From Bacteriovoracaceae bacterium UBA7317 (GTDB taxonomy: Bacteria > Bdellovibrionota > Bacteriovoracia > Bacteriovoracales > Bacteriovoracaceae): DNA of 7,649 bases. The notes under the pieces are model-generated. The model was given only the letters and a program-made list of their open reading frames with translations. It had not been told where the DNA came from and did no database searches. The DNA lies in contig DKQD01000011.1 in assembly GCA_002474345.1 (NCBI GenBank), forward strand, positions 1 through 7,649, written 5' to 3'. The first letter of the stretch is position 1. Each line of letters starts with the position of its first letter. Both the position numbers and the translations under genes were made by a program. Shown here one piece after another: positions 1 through 6,483 of the stretch.

Positions 1-2529
1 AATCTTACGATTTCAGATGTTTCTGAATTAAAGTGGTCTAAAGAATTTAAAAGGAGCACTTCTCTCTCACCAAACCTTGGTCGCTCCAAGTCCACTTTTT
101 GGGCAAGATTCAAGGTTAAAAATCTGGACCCTACAACGAAGTGGATTTTGTCTAACAGCTTTGTTGGGCAGGATTATTTTGATTTTTATCAAAAAAAGAA
201 GGATGGATGGAAACATATTGAGTCAGGAGATATGGTTGAATTTTCTAAACGTGAATTTAAAATGAGGGCCTTTCACTTTACTCTAAGTCAAGAAGAAGAA
301 ACCTTTTACTACATAAAATTAAAAGGGTTCTCTAATATGTTGCCTCTAACTATTTCCGCCGATCATAAATTTATAAAAGAAAATATGGAAGCTAATCTTG
401 CTTTTGGAATATATTTCGGACTTGCTATTATGATGCTTATTCATAATCTTTCTTATTATCTAAGACTATGGGAACCAAATTATCTCCGTTACGTTTGTCA
501 TGTGTTTATTTACATTATTTTTTCAGGGATAACTTCGGGTTATGGGTATTTAGCTCCGACTGAAAATTTAAGGTGGTTTAATAATGAGGGACATATTTTA
601 TTTGCCTCTCTTTCTCCTCTCTCACTAAATATTTTTGCTGCTGGATTTCTTAATTTGAGAGAAAAGAATCCCTATCTTTATAAAATATCTTTATTTTGGT
701 CATTTATTTTTGTCATATTAGCAATTTCAGTTTTTTTTATTCCTTTATTTTATATGCGAAGAATACATAACTTAGCTTTTCTTCTATTTTTCATATCACT
801 TATCTTTATTCTTTCTGTGAAAATGCTAGAAAGATTTATTCCTGCTAAATATTTTTCAGCTGCTATTGTATCAAAGATTATTGGTGCTTTGATTCTCATT
901 ATGACTCTTAATGGTATTATCACCAGTAATGTTTTTACTAGAAATGCTTCTATTTTTGGGTCAATTATTGAAATGGCTTTATTTTCTCTAGGTTTAAGTT
1001 ACATTCAAAAAATTAAGCAAGAAGAAGTCCTTAATACACTTGAAACAAAAGTTGATGAGAGAACATCAGAACTAAAGAAAACAAACATTGACTTGAAAAA
1101 TAGCAATACTGCCTTAGAAAAAATACAAAATGAAAGGTCTATATTCTTTGCAAGCTTAAGTCATGAATTAAGAACTCCTTTGAACGCGATTTTAGGATTT
1201 TCTAAAATTTTATATAGCGGTATAAAAAACAATCAACAAAAGGAGTACATCAATTCAATAAGCACTAGCGGTAGGTCTCTCTTGAGGCTTGTTAACTCGG
1301 TTCATGATTTTACAAAAATTGAACTCAATGAACTTAAAATTGAAAATAAAAGATTTAACTTGGAAAAAGTTTTAACGTCATCATCACTTTTCTTCAAAAG
1401 TGAAGCAGAGAACAAAGGTATTTCCTTTAGCCTTGAAATGGATGAAAACCTCCCCTCATCTATTGACAGTGATGAATTGGCTTTTAAACAGGTCCTAGAC
1501 AACCTCCTAAGTAACGCCATTAAGTTTACAAATCAGGGACATATAAAAATAAAAGTAACTGTAAATTATAAAAAAGATAGTGAAGATAAATGCGAATTAA
1601 TCATTTATGTTGAAGATTCTGGTTATGGACTTCCTACCGAAAAAGTAGAAAGTCTTTTCAAGCCTTTTTCTCAAGTTCACAAACGAAGTAGTTTTAAAGA
1701 AAGAGGAAGTGGTCTTGGTCTTTATATTTCGTCAAAGATAATTGAAGATCTAGGAGGAAAGCTAAAAGCTATGTCAACTCCTGGAAAAGGAAGTATTTTT
1801 ACGATTAACTTATCCGATGTTACTTATTCAAATGAGAAAGTTCACGCTGATAAGTTTTCATACAAATTTTTTGGTGGAACAATTTTAATTGCAGATGATT
1901 TTCCAATTAACATTAAGCTCTATAAAGCTTATCTCTCACAATACAACTTAGGTGTTGACACTGCTAAAGATGGAAGTGAACTTTTAGAAAAAGCGAAAAA
2001 GTTAAAACCTAATCTAATTTTGACAGACTATGAAATGCCGGGTTTAAAAGGAGATGAGGTATTAAAGAAGTTAAGAGAAGAAAACATAAACACACCTGTT
2101 ATATTGATTTCTGCAATCAAACTAGAAGACTCTGCAAAAAAGATTTTCCAAGGGTTTCTACAGAAACCAGTTGATGAAGAGACTTTTTTAAAGACTATAG
2201 CTATGTTTTTAAAGCACGAAGAAGAAACTCAAGAGGAAGAGGTTAAAAATATATCACATGAATTTAAAATTCCTGATAACCTGGATAAAACTGATATTGA
2301 GTTTTTAAAAGTCATTCAAGAAAAGGTTAAATTATGGAAAGAGTCTATGGAAATTTCCGAAATAGAGAATGAGAGTTACCTTTTAAAAGAAAAAATACAA
2401 AATACTAAGCTCACATTCCTTCTGCCTTTTTTAAATCAACTGAATATGGCTGCATCTGCTTTTAAAATAAAAGCTATTGAATCTCTTTTAGGGTATGCCA
2501 TTGAAAATTTCGCGAAAACCTTAAAATAA
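1..2529 (+). CDS. 7TMR-DISM hybrid sensor histidine kinase (5' partial)
   Basis: Membrane-bound hybrid sensor kinase. The frame is open from base 1, so the true start lies off the window and 842 residues are visible. Residues 1 to about 125 resemble the 7TMR-DISM extracellular domain (FWARFKVKNLDPTTKW is typical). About seven hydrophobic segments follow (roughly 132-153, 161-183, 195-218, 227-250, 256-274, 287-311, 317-334), then a coiled coil at 335-380. The HisKA H-box SHELRTPL has His388. The HATPase domain shows the N-box DNLLSNA (500-506), G1 DSGYGL (539-544) and G2 GSGLGL (569-574). The receiver domain has acidic pair D632/D633, phospho-acceptor D676, S704 and K722, all intact. A helical C-terminal tail (about 745-842) has no Hpt-like His and resembles the accessory module seen after REC in other DISM kinases. 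The ligand cannot be read. No terminator is evident after the stop. Confidence 0.93.
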   Translation, partial: NLTISDVSELKWSKEFKRSTSLSPNLGRSKSTFWARFKVKNLDPTTKWILSNSFVGQDYFDFYQKKKDGWKHIESGDMVEFSKREFKMRAFHFTLSQEEETFYYIKLKGFSNMLPLTISADHKFIKENMEANLAFGIYFGLAIMMLIHNLSYYLRLWEPNYLRYVCHVFIYIIFSGITSGYGYLAPTENLRWFNNEGHILFASLSPLSLNIFAAGFLNLREKNPYLYKISLFWSFIFVILAISVFFIPLFYMRRIHNLAFLLFFISLIFILSVKMLERFIPAKYFSAAIVSKIIGALILIMTLNGIITSNVFTRNASIFGSIIEMALFSLGLSYIQKIKQEEVLNTLETKVDERTSELKKTNIDLKNSNTALEKIQNERSIFFASLSHELRTPLNAILGFSKILYSGIKNNQQKEYINSISTSGRSLLRLVNSVHDFTKIELNELKIENKRFNLEKVLTSSSLFFKSEAENKGISFSLEMDENLPSSIDSDELAFKQVLDNLLSNAIKFTNQGHIKIKVTVNYKKDSEDKCELIIYVEDSGYGLPTEKVESLFKPFSQVHKRSSFKERGSGLGLYISSKIIEDLGGKLKAMSTPGKGSIFTINLSDVTYSNEKVHADKFSYKFFGGTILIADDFPINIKLYKAYLSQYNLGVDTAKDGSELLEKAKKLKPNLILTDYEMPGLKGDEVLKKLREENINTPVILISAIKLEDSAKKIFQGFLQKPVDEETFLKTIAMFLKHEEETQEEEVKNISHEFKIPDNLDKTDIEFLKVIQEKVKLWKESMEISEIENESYLLKEKIQNTKLTFLLPFLNQLNMAASAFKIKAIESLLGYAIENFAKTLK

Positions 2530-2620
2530 ACATAGTATCAAGAAAAATGACAGCCCATTAAATAACTTTTATTCACTACACATTAGAAAAAGACTCATGG
2601 CACAAGATTCCTGTTTACTT

Positions 2621-2640
2621 ATTTGCGCAAATATGCAAAC
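2621..2640. promoter_or_regulatory. Candidate ArsR-type operator ahead of the regulator gene
   Basis: A perfect 12-bp palindrome ATTTGCGCAAAT (2621-2632) is followed directly by a further GCAAA half-site within TATGCAAAC (2632-2640). It ends 9 bp before the ATG at 2650, a position expected for autorepression. The 9-mer TATGCAAAC recurs exactly at 4766-4774 in front of the zinc GTPase gene. Binding by the adjacent ArsR-type protein is inferred. No convincing -35/-10 pair could be fixed for this gene. Confidence 0.5.
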
Positions 2641-2649
2641 ATAAAAGAC

Positions 2650-2943
2650 ATGAAAGATTTAGATATACAAGAACAAGCAAACTTTCTAAAAGCGCTCGGA
2701 GAATTTAATAGGCTCTCTTTAGTCTACAAATTGTGTCAGTGTAGTACTCCTCAAAATGCCATGTGCCTTTGTGAGTGCTGCAATGTGGATGCCTCCGTTG
2801 TATCACGCCACCTCAAAATCCTTGCTCAAGAAGGTGTCGTCAAACTAGAAAAGAAAGGTCGAGAAAGAACTTACACTCTAGATCGGGAAAACGTGGTTAA
2901 AACGCTTAGAGAACTTGCCAATCAAATTGAGAATGACCTCTAA
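2650..2943 (+). CDS. ArsR/SmtB-family metal-responsive repressor, Cys-rich
   Basis: A 97-residue winged-helix repressor of the ArsR/SmtB family. Family members bind operator DNA as dimers and release it on binding metal. The core reads FLKALGEFNRLSLVYKL, then the recognition-helix region VDASVVSRHLKILAQEG and the wing KKGRERTYTL, all typical, and the length is normal. The helix that carries the CxC metal site in ArsR/CadC-like proteins has six Cys here within 16 residues: C29, C31, C39, C41, C43, C44. This suggests a thiophilic metal such as Zn, Cd, Cu(I), Hg or As(III); the sequence cannot say which. ATG 2650 is preferred over the in-frame TTG at 2623, which lies inside the operator palindrome and has no Shine-Dalgarno. 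The ATG's own SD is also weak. It forms a probable operon with the Cys-rich peptide that begins 13 bp downstream. Confidence 0.9.
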   Translation: MKDLDIQEQANFLKALGEFNRLSLVYKLCQCSTPQNAMCLCECCNVDASVVSRHLKILAQEGVVKLEKKGRERTYTLDRENVVKTLRELANQIENDL

Positions 2944-2952
2944 AAAGGAGAG
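2944..2952 (+). promoter_or_regulatory. Strong Shine-Dalgarno deciding the peptide start
   Basis: AAAGGAGAG starts right after the regulator's TAA. Its AGGAG core lies 6 nt before the ATG at 2957. It is one of the best ribosome-binding sites in the window and is the main support for translation of the short downstream frame. Confidence 0.8.
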
Positions 2953-2956
2953 AATT

Positions 2957-3049
2957 ATGTATCAAAAAGTTTGTGAATGTGACTGTAACAATAGCCCTTG
3001 CTGTAAAGAGAAGTCATGCAAATGCTGCTCTGAAAAGTGCTGTTGCTAG
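2957..3049 (+). CDS. 30-residue Cys-rich metallothionein-like peptide
   Basis: An ATG-to-TAG frame of 30 residues with 11 Cys (positions 6, 8, 10, 15, 16, 21, 23, 24, 28, 29, 30), arranged as CxCxC, CC, CxCC and a terminal CCC. The remainder is mostly Lys, Glu, Asn and Ser, with no aromatic residue beyond Tyr2. This composition and the CxC/CC pattern are those of metallothioneins, which chelate soft or d10 metals in the cytoplasm through thiolate clusters. It is much shorter than bacterial SmtA-type proteins, lacks their His residues, and has no signal peptide. Translation is supported by AAAGGAGAG 6 nt upstream and by position 13 bp behind a Cys-rich ArsR-type regulator. Cys is encoded by both TGT and TGC, so this is no simple DNA repeat. 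The metal and function are inferred. A metal-delivery or signalling peptide is an alternative. Confidence 0.8.
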   Translation: MYQKVCECDCNNSPCCKEKSCKCCSEKCCC

Positions 3050-4590
3050 ACACTAAGTATTTCTTGGTGCTTGTCCGCAAAAGCTACAGTTCGAGGTAAA
3101 GTGTGCTCCAGAGACCACTTGCTGTTGGTTAGGCTTGTCCGGTCTTCTTGGAATTTTAGCGAGCCATTTCTTGCTTCGTTATCGTCAATAAGTTTATCCA
3201 AGGGACAAGCACTTCCTAGAAAAAAAATATTTTCACCTTGAAGCTTGCAAGCGATCCTCCTTTCTTCAAGAAATCTTGGAGAAACTATAAAACGACCTAA
3301 CTCCTCATCCCATTGACCACCATAAAGGGTTATATCTCCTTCAACAAAAGTATGCTCACTTTTTAAAAGTTTTGTACTCAAATCATTAAATCTTCCAGTG
3401 CAATCTATCACTAGATCAACCTCTAACTGCTCATTTTCAGTTTTAAGTTCCAGTGAGTTGACCTTATGAGATACAGAAAAAAGCTTTTCAGGAACACACC
3501 TAATGAGCTCCTTTGTCTTTTTCCAAATCTCAGTGGATAGTTCAAAAGGGGTTTCTTCATCCCAAAAAAATTCAATGATTCCACCGGAATGACAATACCT
3601 TGATTTATTCGCAAAAAAATAGTCTTGAATGTTATTTGCACTTTGACCAACCCAATAGACAAATTTTGGAAAAAAGGGGACCTCTCTGTAAAACCCATAA
3701 TAATAATTTGGATAAACTAAAGGTAAAAGGTACTCCATTACACAGTTTGCTGTATCTCCAGCACCGACAACAGCAACTTTTTTATCTCTGATATATTCAA
3801 AAAAAGATTTATCTTCGTAGCAATGAGAGAGGAAATCGTCACCAGCAATTAGTTTTTGTGAAGATATATCTTTTAGAAAAGAGTTTTTCTTGTTACCTCC
3901 CATTCCATTTGAAACGACTACATTTTTAGCGTTAATCGTTTTGTTTTCAAAATTAAGGGAATATTTACCTTCGGCTTTTTTTATATTTTCTACTTCAAAA
4001 TCAAATAAGATATCAGCGTCAGCGTGAAATAGGGTCATAACTGCTAACTCGTAAAGGTGCTTAGCCGTAGGAAAAGGTTTTTCAAAGAGTTCATCAAAAT
4101 CACTTACCTGGATAAAATGACCTTGCATAATATTAGAATTGAGACCCACTTTAGAAAAGGTTGGAGAATTTAAAACCAGCGAGTCTCCTAGTTTACAGAA
4201 CGTAGCGCATATTTCTGAACTTTTCTCAAGAATTAGAACCTTTAAATTTGGATTCTTCTTCTTAACTGTATATAGATAAATTGCGGAGTGAACTCCTGCG
4301 CCTACTAGTATGACATCATAATACTCACTGAAAATTAGTTCTTTATTTTTAAGGTAATTTTTGGCCTCAATAACATAATTTTTTCTATTACTTTTTTTAT
4401 AAATAAAATTTCGAACTTGCTTTGCCAAAGATATTTCAGATATATCTTTTAGTTGATTCTCTTTTTTTAAAAACTCCTCTATAACTTTGGAGCTTTCTCC
4501 AAGAATATCTTCTCCAAAATCGTATCTCTTACTCTTTTTGAGGTGGGAAGGAGGTCTCGGATGAGCCTGACCTTCAGGATGATTAAACAT
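3046..4590 (-). CDS. FAD/NAD(P)-binding oxidoreductase, two Rossmann folds
   Basis: A 514-residue cytoplasmic flavoprotein-like oxidoreductase. An unusual N-terminal extension of about 88 residues, rich in Lys and Glu, precedes the FAD-type Rossmann motif YDVILVGAGVHSAIYLY (G97, G99; Ser102 at the third position, where Gly or Ala is usual), with the acidic strand end LILEKS (119-124). A second nucleotide-binding motif, KVAVVGAGDTA (271-281), fits NAD(P)H. DLVIDCTGRF (392-401) and ENIFFLGSACP (453-463) match the conserved late strands of pyridine-nucleotide-disulfide/FMO-like proteins. No CxxC redox disulfide is seen, so it is not a thioredoxin reductase. The substrate is unknown. A CzcO/ArsO-like metal-associated flavoprotein is a contextual guess only. 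The start ATG has AAAGGGG about 8 nt upstream. It is divergent from the zinc GTPase and convergent with the Cys-rich peptide, with overlapping stops. Confidence 0.85.
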   Translation of the reverse strand: MFNHPEGQAHPRPPSHLKKSKRYDFGEDILGESSKVIEEFLKKENQLKDISEISLAKQVRNFIYKKSNRKNYVIEAKNYLKNKELIFSEYYDVILVGAGVHSAIYLYTVKKKNPNLKVLILEKSSEICATFCKLGDSLVLNSPTFSKVGLNSNIMQGHFIQVSDFDELFEKPFPTAKHLYELAVMTLFHADADILFDFEVENIKKAEGKYSLNFENKTINAKNVVVSNGMGGNKKNSFLKDISSQKLIAGDDFLSHCYEDKSFFEYIRDKKVAVVGAGDTANCVMEYLLPLVYPNYYYGFYREVPFFPKFVYWVGQSANNIQDYFFANKSRYCHSGGIIEFFWDEETPFELSTEIWKKTKELIRCVPEKLFSVSHKVNSLELKTENEQLEVDLVIDCTGRFNDLSTKLLKSEHTFVEGDITLYGGQWDEELGRFIVSPRFLEERRIACKLQGENIFFLGSACPLDKLIDDNEARNGSLKFQEDRTSLTNSKWSLEHTLPRTVAFADKHQEILSV

Positions 4591-4611
4591 TTTTCAAACC
4601 CCTTTAACTTT

Positions 4612-4626
4612 TGCAAAGAACTTGCA
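4612..4626. promoter_or_regulatory. Inverted-repeat operator candidate near the oxidoreductase gene
   Basis: A perfect inverted repeat TGCAA-AGAAC-TTGCA, 21 bp upstream of the minus-strand start. A wider 21-bp alignment with the site at 4768-4782 matches at 16 positions. A possible minus-strand -10 (TAAAAT, complement of 4635-4640) would place this site over the transcription start, which is consistent with repression. No good -35 accompanies that -10. Confidence 0.55.
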
Positions 4627-4634
4627 GAGCCCAC

Positions 4635-4640
4635 ATTTTA
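4635..4640 (-). promoter_or_regulatory. Possible -10 for the oxidoreductase gene
   Basis: On the minus strand this reads TAAAAT (5 of 6 to TATAAT) about 45 bp before the ATG. No recognisable -35 lies 16-18 bp upstream. A perfect minus-strand TATAAT at 4742-4737 is an alternative, also without a clear -35. Weak call. Confidence 0.25.
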
Positions 4641-4767
4641 TGCATAGAGCTATTTACAGGATTAATATCTCAGGTACTACTTTTTAAAAGCTAAGACCCA
4701 CACAAAGCCTTTTAAACTAGCATTTTTGTACTTTTCATTATAGAAAGCCTGCAGCCAATTACATTTA

Positions 4768-4782
4768 TGCAAACGACTTGCA
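4768..4782. promoter_or_regulatory. Inverted-repeat operator candidate at the zinc GTPase promoter
   Basis: A perfect inverted repeat TGCAA-ACGAC-TTGCA. Its right half overlaps the -35 hexamer TTGCAA (4778-4783), so a bound protein would block RNA polymerase. It shares the TGCAA-N5-TTGCA architecture with 4612-4626, and its flank TATGCAAAC (4766-4774) is identical to 2632-2640 ahead of the ArsR-type gene. Confidence 0.6.
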
Positions 4783-4807
4783 AAAAAGATTAATATAAAT
4801 TTATAAT
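4778..4807 (+). promoter_or_regulatory. Promoter of the zinc GTPase gene
   Basis: The -35 TTGCAA (4778-4783) and a perfect -10 TATAAT (4802-4807) are separated by 18 bp. The predicted transcription start near 4814 is only about 12 nt before the ATG at 4826, so the AAGG at 4814-4817 would sit at the very 5' end of the mRNA. The -35 lies within the inverted repeat, implying repression. Confidence 0.6.
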
Positions 4808-4825
4808 GATTTCAAGGTCTTAAAT

Positions 4826-6091
4826 ATGCAAAACAATGATAACCTATCTCGTCTTCCCGTTACCGTCCTCTCTGGCTTTTTAGGAGCAGGAAAAACTACA
4901 CTTCTTAACCATATCTTGAATAATAGAGAAGGAAAGAAGATCGCTGTCATTGTTAATGACATGAGCGAAATTAACATTGATGCTGAAATGGTAAAAAATG
5001 CTGAAGCGAGCTTATCGAGAACAGAGGAAAAACTTGTTGAAATGAGTAATGGCTGTATCTGCTGTACATTGCGCGAAGACCTCCTTGAAGAAATTAATGA
5101 ACTCGCTAAGCAAAAGAAATTTGATTACCTTGTTATAGAATCTACCGGTATTTCAGAGCCTTTACCAGTGGCCGAAACCTTCACCTTTGAAGACGAAAAT
5201 GGTGTTTCACTTTCAAAAATTGCCAAGCTCGATACCATGGTTACAGTCATCGATGCTTTGAATTTTTTAAAAGATTATGAAAGTGCAGAAGATTTAAAAG
5301 ACCGGAAAATGGAACTCAGTGAGGAAGACCAAAGATCCATTGCCCACCTTCTAGTTGATCAAGTTGAATTTGCTGACGTCATTTTAATCAACAAAACAGA
5401 TCTTGTGTCTAAGGATCAATTAAAACATCTATATGGGATTATACGCTCTCTTAATAGAGATGCTAAAGTTATAGAAACTTCAAGGTCTAAAGTCGCTCTT
5501 GATGAAATCCTTAACACTAACAGATTTGACTTTGATAAAGCTTCTCAGTCACCGGGTTGGTTAAAAGTCATGAGAGGTGATGAGAGCAAAGAAACAGACG
5601 AATACGGGGTTTCATCTTTTTCATTTGATGCAAGAAAACCTTTTCACCCTGAGCGTTTCTTTAAATTTTTGCATACGCCATTTCCTGGGCTTTACAGAGC
5701 AAAAGGCTTTTTTTGGATTGCTTCTCAACCTGACTTTATGGCAGAGATGGCCATAGCTGGAACAGTTAGAGAATATCACCCTAAAGGATTTTGGTGGACA
5801 AGTATTAATGAAGAGGATTGGCCTAAAGATGAAGAGTCTCTGGCCTATATTAAAGAAAACTGGCATCCACATTTCGGAGACCGGTCGCAAAAACTAGTCT
5901 TCATAGGTAAAAATGATATTCTGGATAAAATAAAAGAATCCCTTGAAGAAAGTTTATTCACAGATGAAGAACTTAGTAGAAGTGCTGACTTTATAAAGCA
6001 GTTGAAAGACCCTTTTGGAGATTGGAATCAAGTCGTTCAGACAAATGAGTCTGAAAGTGAAGAGTCCAAGCAAAATGCGGAATTACAATAG
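4826..6091 (+). CDS. zigA: COG0523 zinc metallochaperone GTPase (ZigA/ZagA-YciC type)
   Basis: A 421-residue G3E-family GTPase of the COG0523/CobW group. Members use GTP hydrolysis to deliver zinc to client enzymes in the cytoplasm, typically under zinc limitation. Seen in order: Walker [10 protein letters not shown] (17-25), the subgroup signature [12 protein letters not shown], the metal motif [10 protein letters not shown] (C77, C79, C80), the Walker B-region segment [12 protein letters not shown], and the guanine-specificity motif NKTD (189-192). A C-terminal CobW_C domain (about 260-375) includes [20 protein letters not shown] and [13 protein letters not shown]. The close resemblance to Bacillus subtilis YciC/ZagA across most of the length, recalled from memory, supports this subgroup over CobW or UreG. 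The length is normal for it. The promoter and overlapping inverted repeat suggest metal-dependent repression; a classical Zur box was not recognised. A 71-residue gene follows after 71 bp, probably in the same transcript. Confidence 0.95.
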   Translation: MQNNDNLSRLPVTVLSGFLGAGKTTLLNHILNNREGKKIAVIVNDMSEINIDAEMVKNAEASLSRTEEKLVEMSNGCICCTLREDLLEEINELAKQKKFDYLVIESTGISEPLPVAETFTFEDENGVSLSKIAKLDTMVTVIDALNFLKDYESAEDLKDRKMELSEEDQRSIAHLLVDQVEFADVILINKTDLVSKDQLKHLYGIIRSLNRDAKVIETSRSKVALDEILNTNRFDFDKASQSPGWLKVMRGDESKETDEYGVSSFSFDARKPFHPERFFKFLHTPFPGLYRAKGFFWIASQPDFMAEMAIAGTVREYHPKGFWWTSINEEDWPKDEESLAYIKENWHPHFGDRSQKLVFIGKNDILDKIKESLEESLFTDEELSRSADFIKQLKDPFGDWNQVVQTNESESEESKQNAELQ

Positions 6092-6162
6092 GGTAGATAA
6101 AATTAGTGTCAAAAATGACCACTTAAATAATAAAGCCCAAGGAAATAAGGGAGGAAACTCAA

Positions 6163-6378
6163 ATGGAACATGAACTTTTCCCAAAGCATTACGAATCATG
6201 GAAGAATTGTATTACTCAAAAATGTAAAACTCCATTAACAAAAGAGTTCGTCCAAGAAAGAATTAAAGTTCTCTCCCAAAAAAATTCACAAGGTCGCAAG
6301 GCCTTTGTTGAAAAATATGGGGATCACTGGACTGATAGAGTCCTTGGATATTTTAAACAAGCCTTGGAAGAGATGTAG
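6163..6378 (+). CDS. Small uncharacterised protein downstream of the zinc GTPase
   Basis: I do not recognise this 71-residue soluble protein with certainty. It is translated from ATG 6163 behind a strong Shine-Dalgarno (AAGGGAGG at 6147-6154) and ends in TAG. It begins with an acidic/His stretch (MEHELFPKHYESWKNC), contains C16 and C21 plus H3, H9 and H55, has the segment PLTKEFVQERIKVLSQ, and closes with YGDHWTDRVLGYFKQALEEM. The composition predicts a compact helical protein with no signal peptide or membrane segment. It lies 71 bp after the GTPase gene and before an intrinsic terminator, so it is probably co-transcribed. A role as metal-binding partner or client of the GTPase is speculation from context. 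Confidence 0.8.
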   Translation: MEHELFPKHYESWKNCITQKCKTPLTKEFVQERIKVLSQKNSQGRKAFVEKYGDHWTDRVLGYFKQALEEM

Positions 6379-6381
6379 TCT

Positions 6382-6406
6382 AAAAAGTGAGGTAACCTTC
6401 CTTTTT
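6382..6406 (+). terminator. Possible first hairpin after the small gene
   Basis: An imperfect 25-nt hairpin: AAAAAG pairs with CTTTTT around an inner AGG/CCT stem, with one mismatch and one G-U pair. It lies just after the TAG of the 71-residue gene. Its T-run is part of the stem, so it may be an auxiliary terminator or an mRNA 3'-end stabiliser. Confidence 0.35.
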
Positions 6407-6434
6407 AAATAACAATCACTATCAAACTTTATTT

Positions 6435-6470
6435 AAACCTAGGCATAAGAAACTACGCCTAGGTTTTTTT
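6435..6470 (+). terminator. Intrinsic terminator of the zinc GTPase operon
   Basis: A perfect 10-bp stem, AAACCTAGGC (6435-6444) with GCCTAGGTTT (6457-6466), encloses a 12-nt loop. The T-run continues to 6470. This is a textbook rho-independent terminator for plus-strand transcription. The minus strand lacks an equally good U-tract. Confidence 0.9.
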
Positions 6471-6483
6471 AAAAAAGAATTAG

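Noticed and set aside
77..265. Plus-strand 62-residue frame near the left edge
   Set aside because: It overlaps the DISM domain coding in another frame and has no domain or ribosome-binding support.
1302..1520. Minus-strand 72-residue frame
   Set aside because: It lies wholly inside the kinase HisKA/HATPase coding region, has no recognisable motif, and is a shadow frame.
148..2529. Treating TTG 148 as the start of the histidine kinase
   Set aside because: The frame is open to base 1 and the upstream residues match the DISM extracellular domain, so the gene is truncated by the window edge.
2623..2649. TTG 2623 as an upstream start of the ArsR-type gene
   Set aside because: It has no Shine-Dalgarno and lies within the operator-like palindrome. 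The extra nine residues do not belong to the family core.
3051..3069. Hairpin CACTAAG/CTTGGTG after the Cys-rich peptide as a terminator
   Set aside because: The 7-bp stem contains a wobble pair, no T-run follows, and it lies in oxidoreductase coding sequence.
3423..3791. Minus-strand (3423-3698) and plus-strand (3600-3791) short frames
   Set aside because: Both are within the oxidoreductase gene, whose frame carries the conserved motifs. Neither has its own ribosome-binding context.
5621..5890. Minus-strand 89-residue frame inside the zinc GTPase gene
   Set aside because: It is antisense to the CobW_C domain and its composition looks like a shadow of the real gene.
6108..6124. GTGTCAAAAATGACCAC as an attenuator between the GTPase and the 71-residue gene
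   Set aside because: The arms are short and interrupted, and there is no T-run, so it is not a supportable regulatory call.
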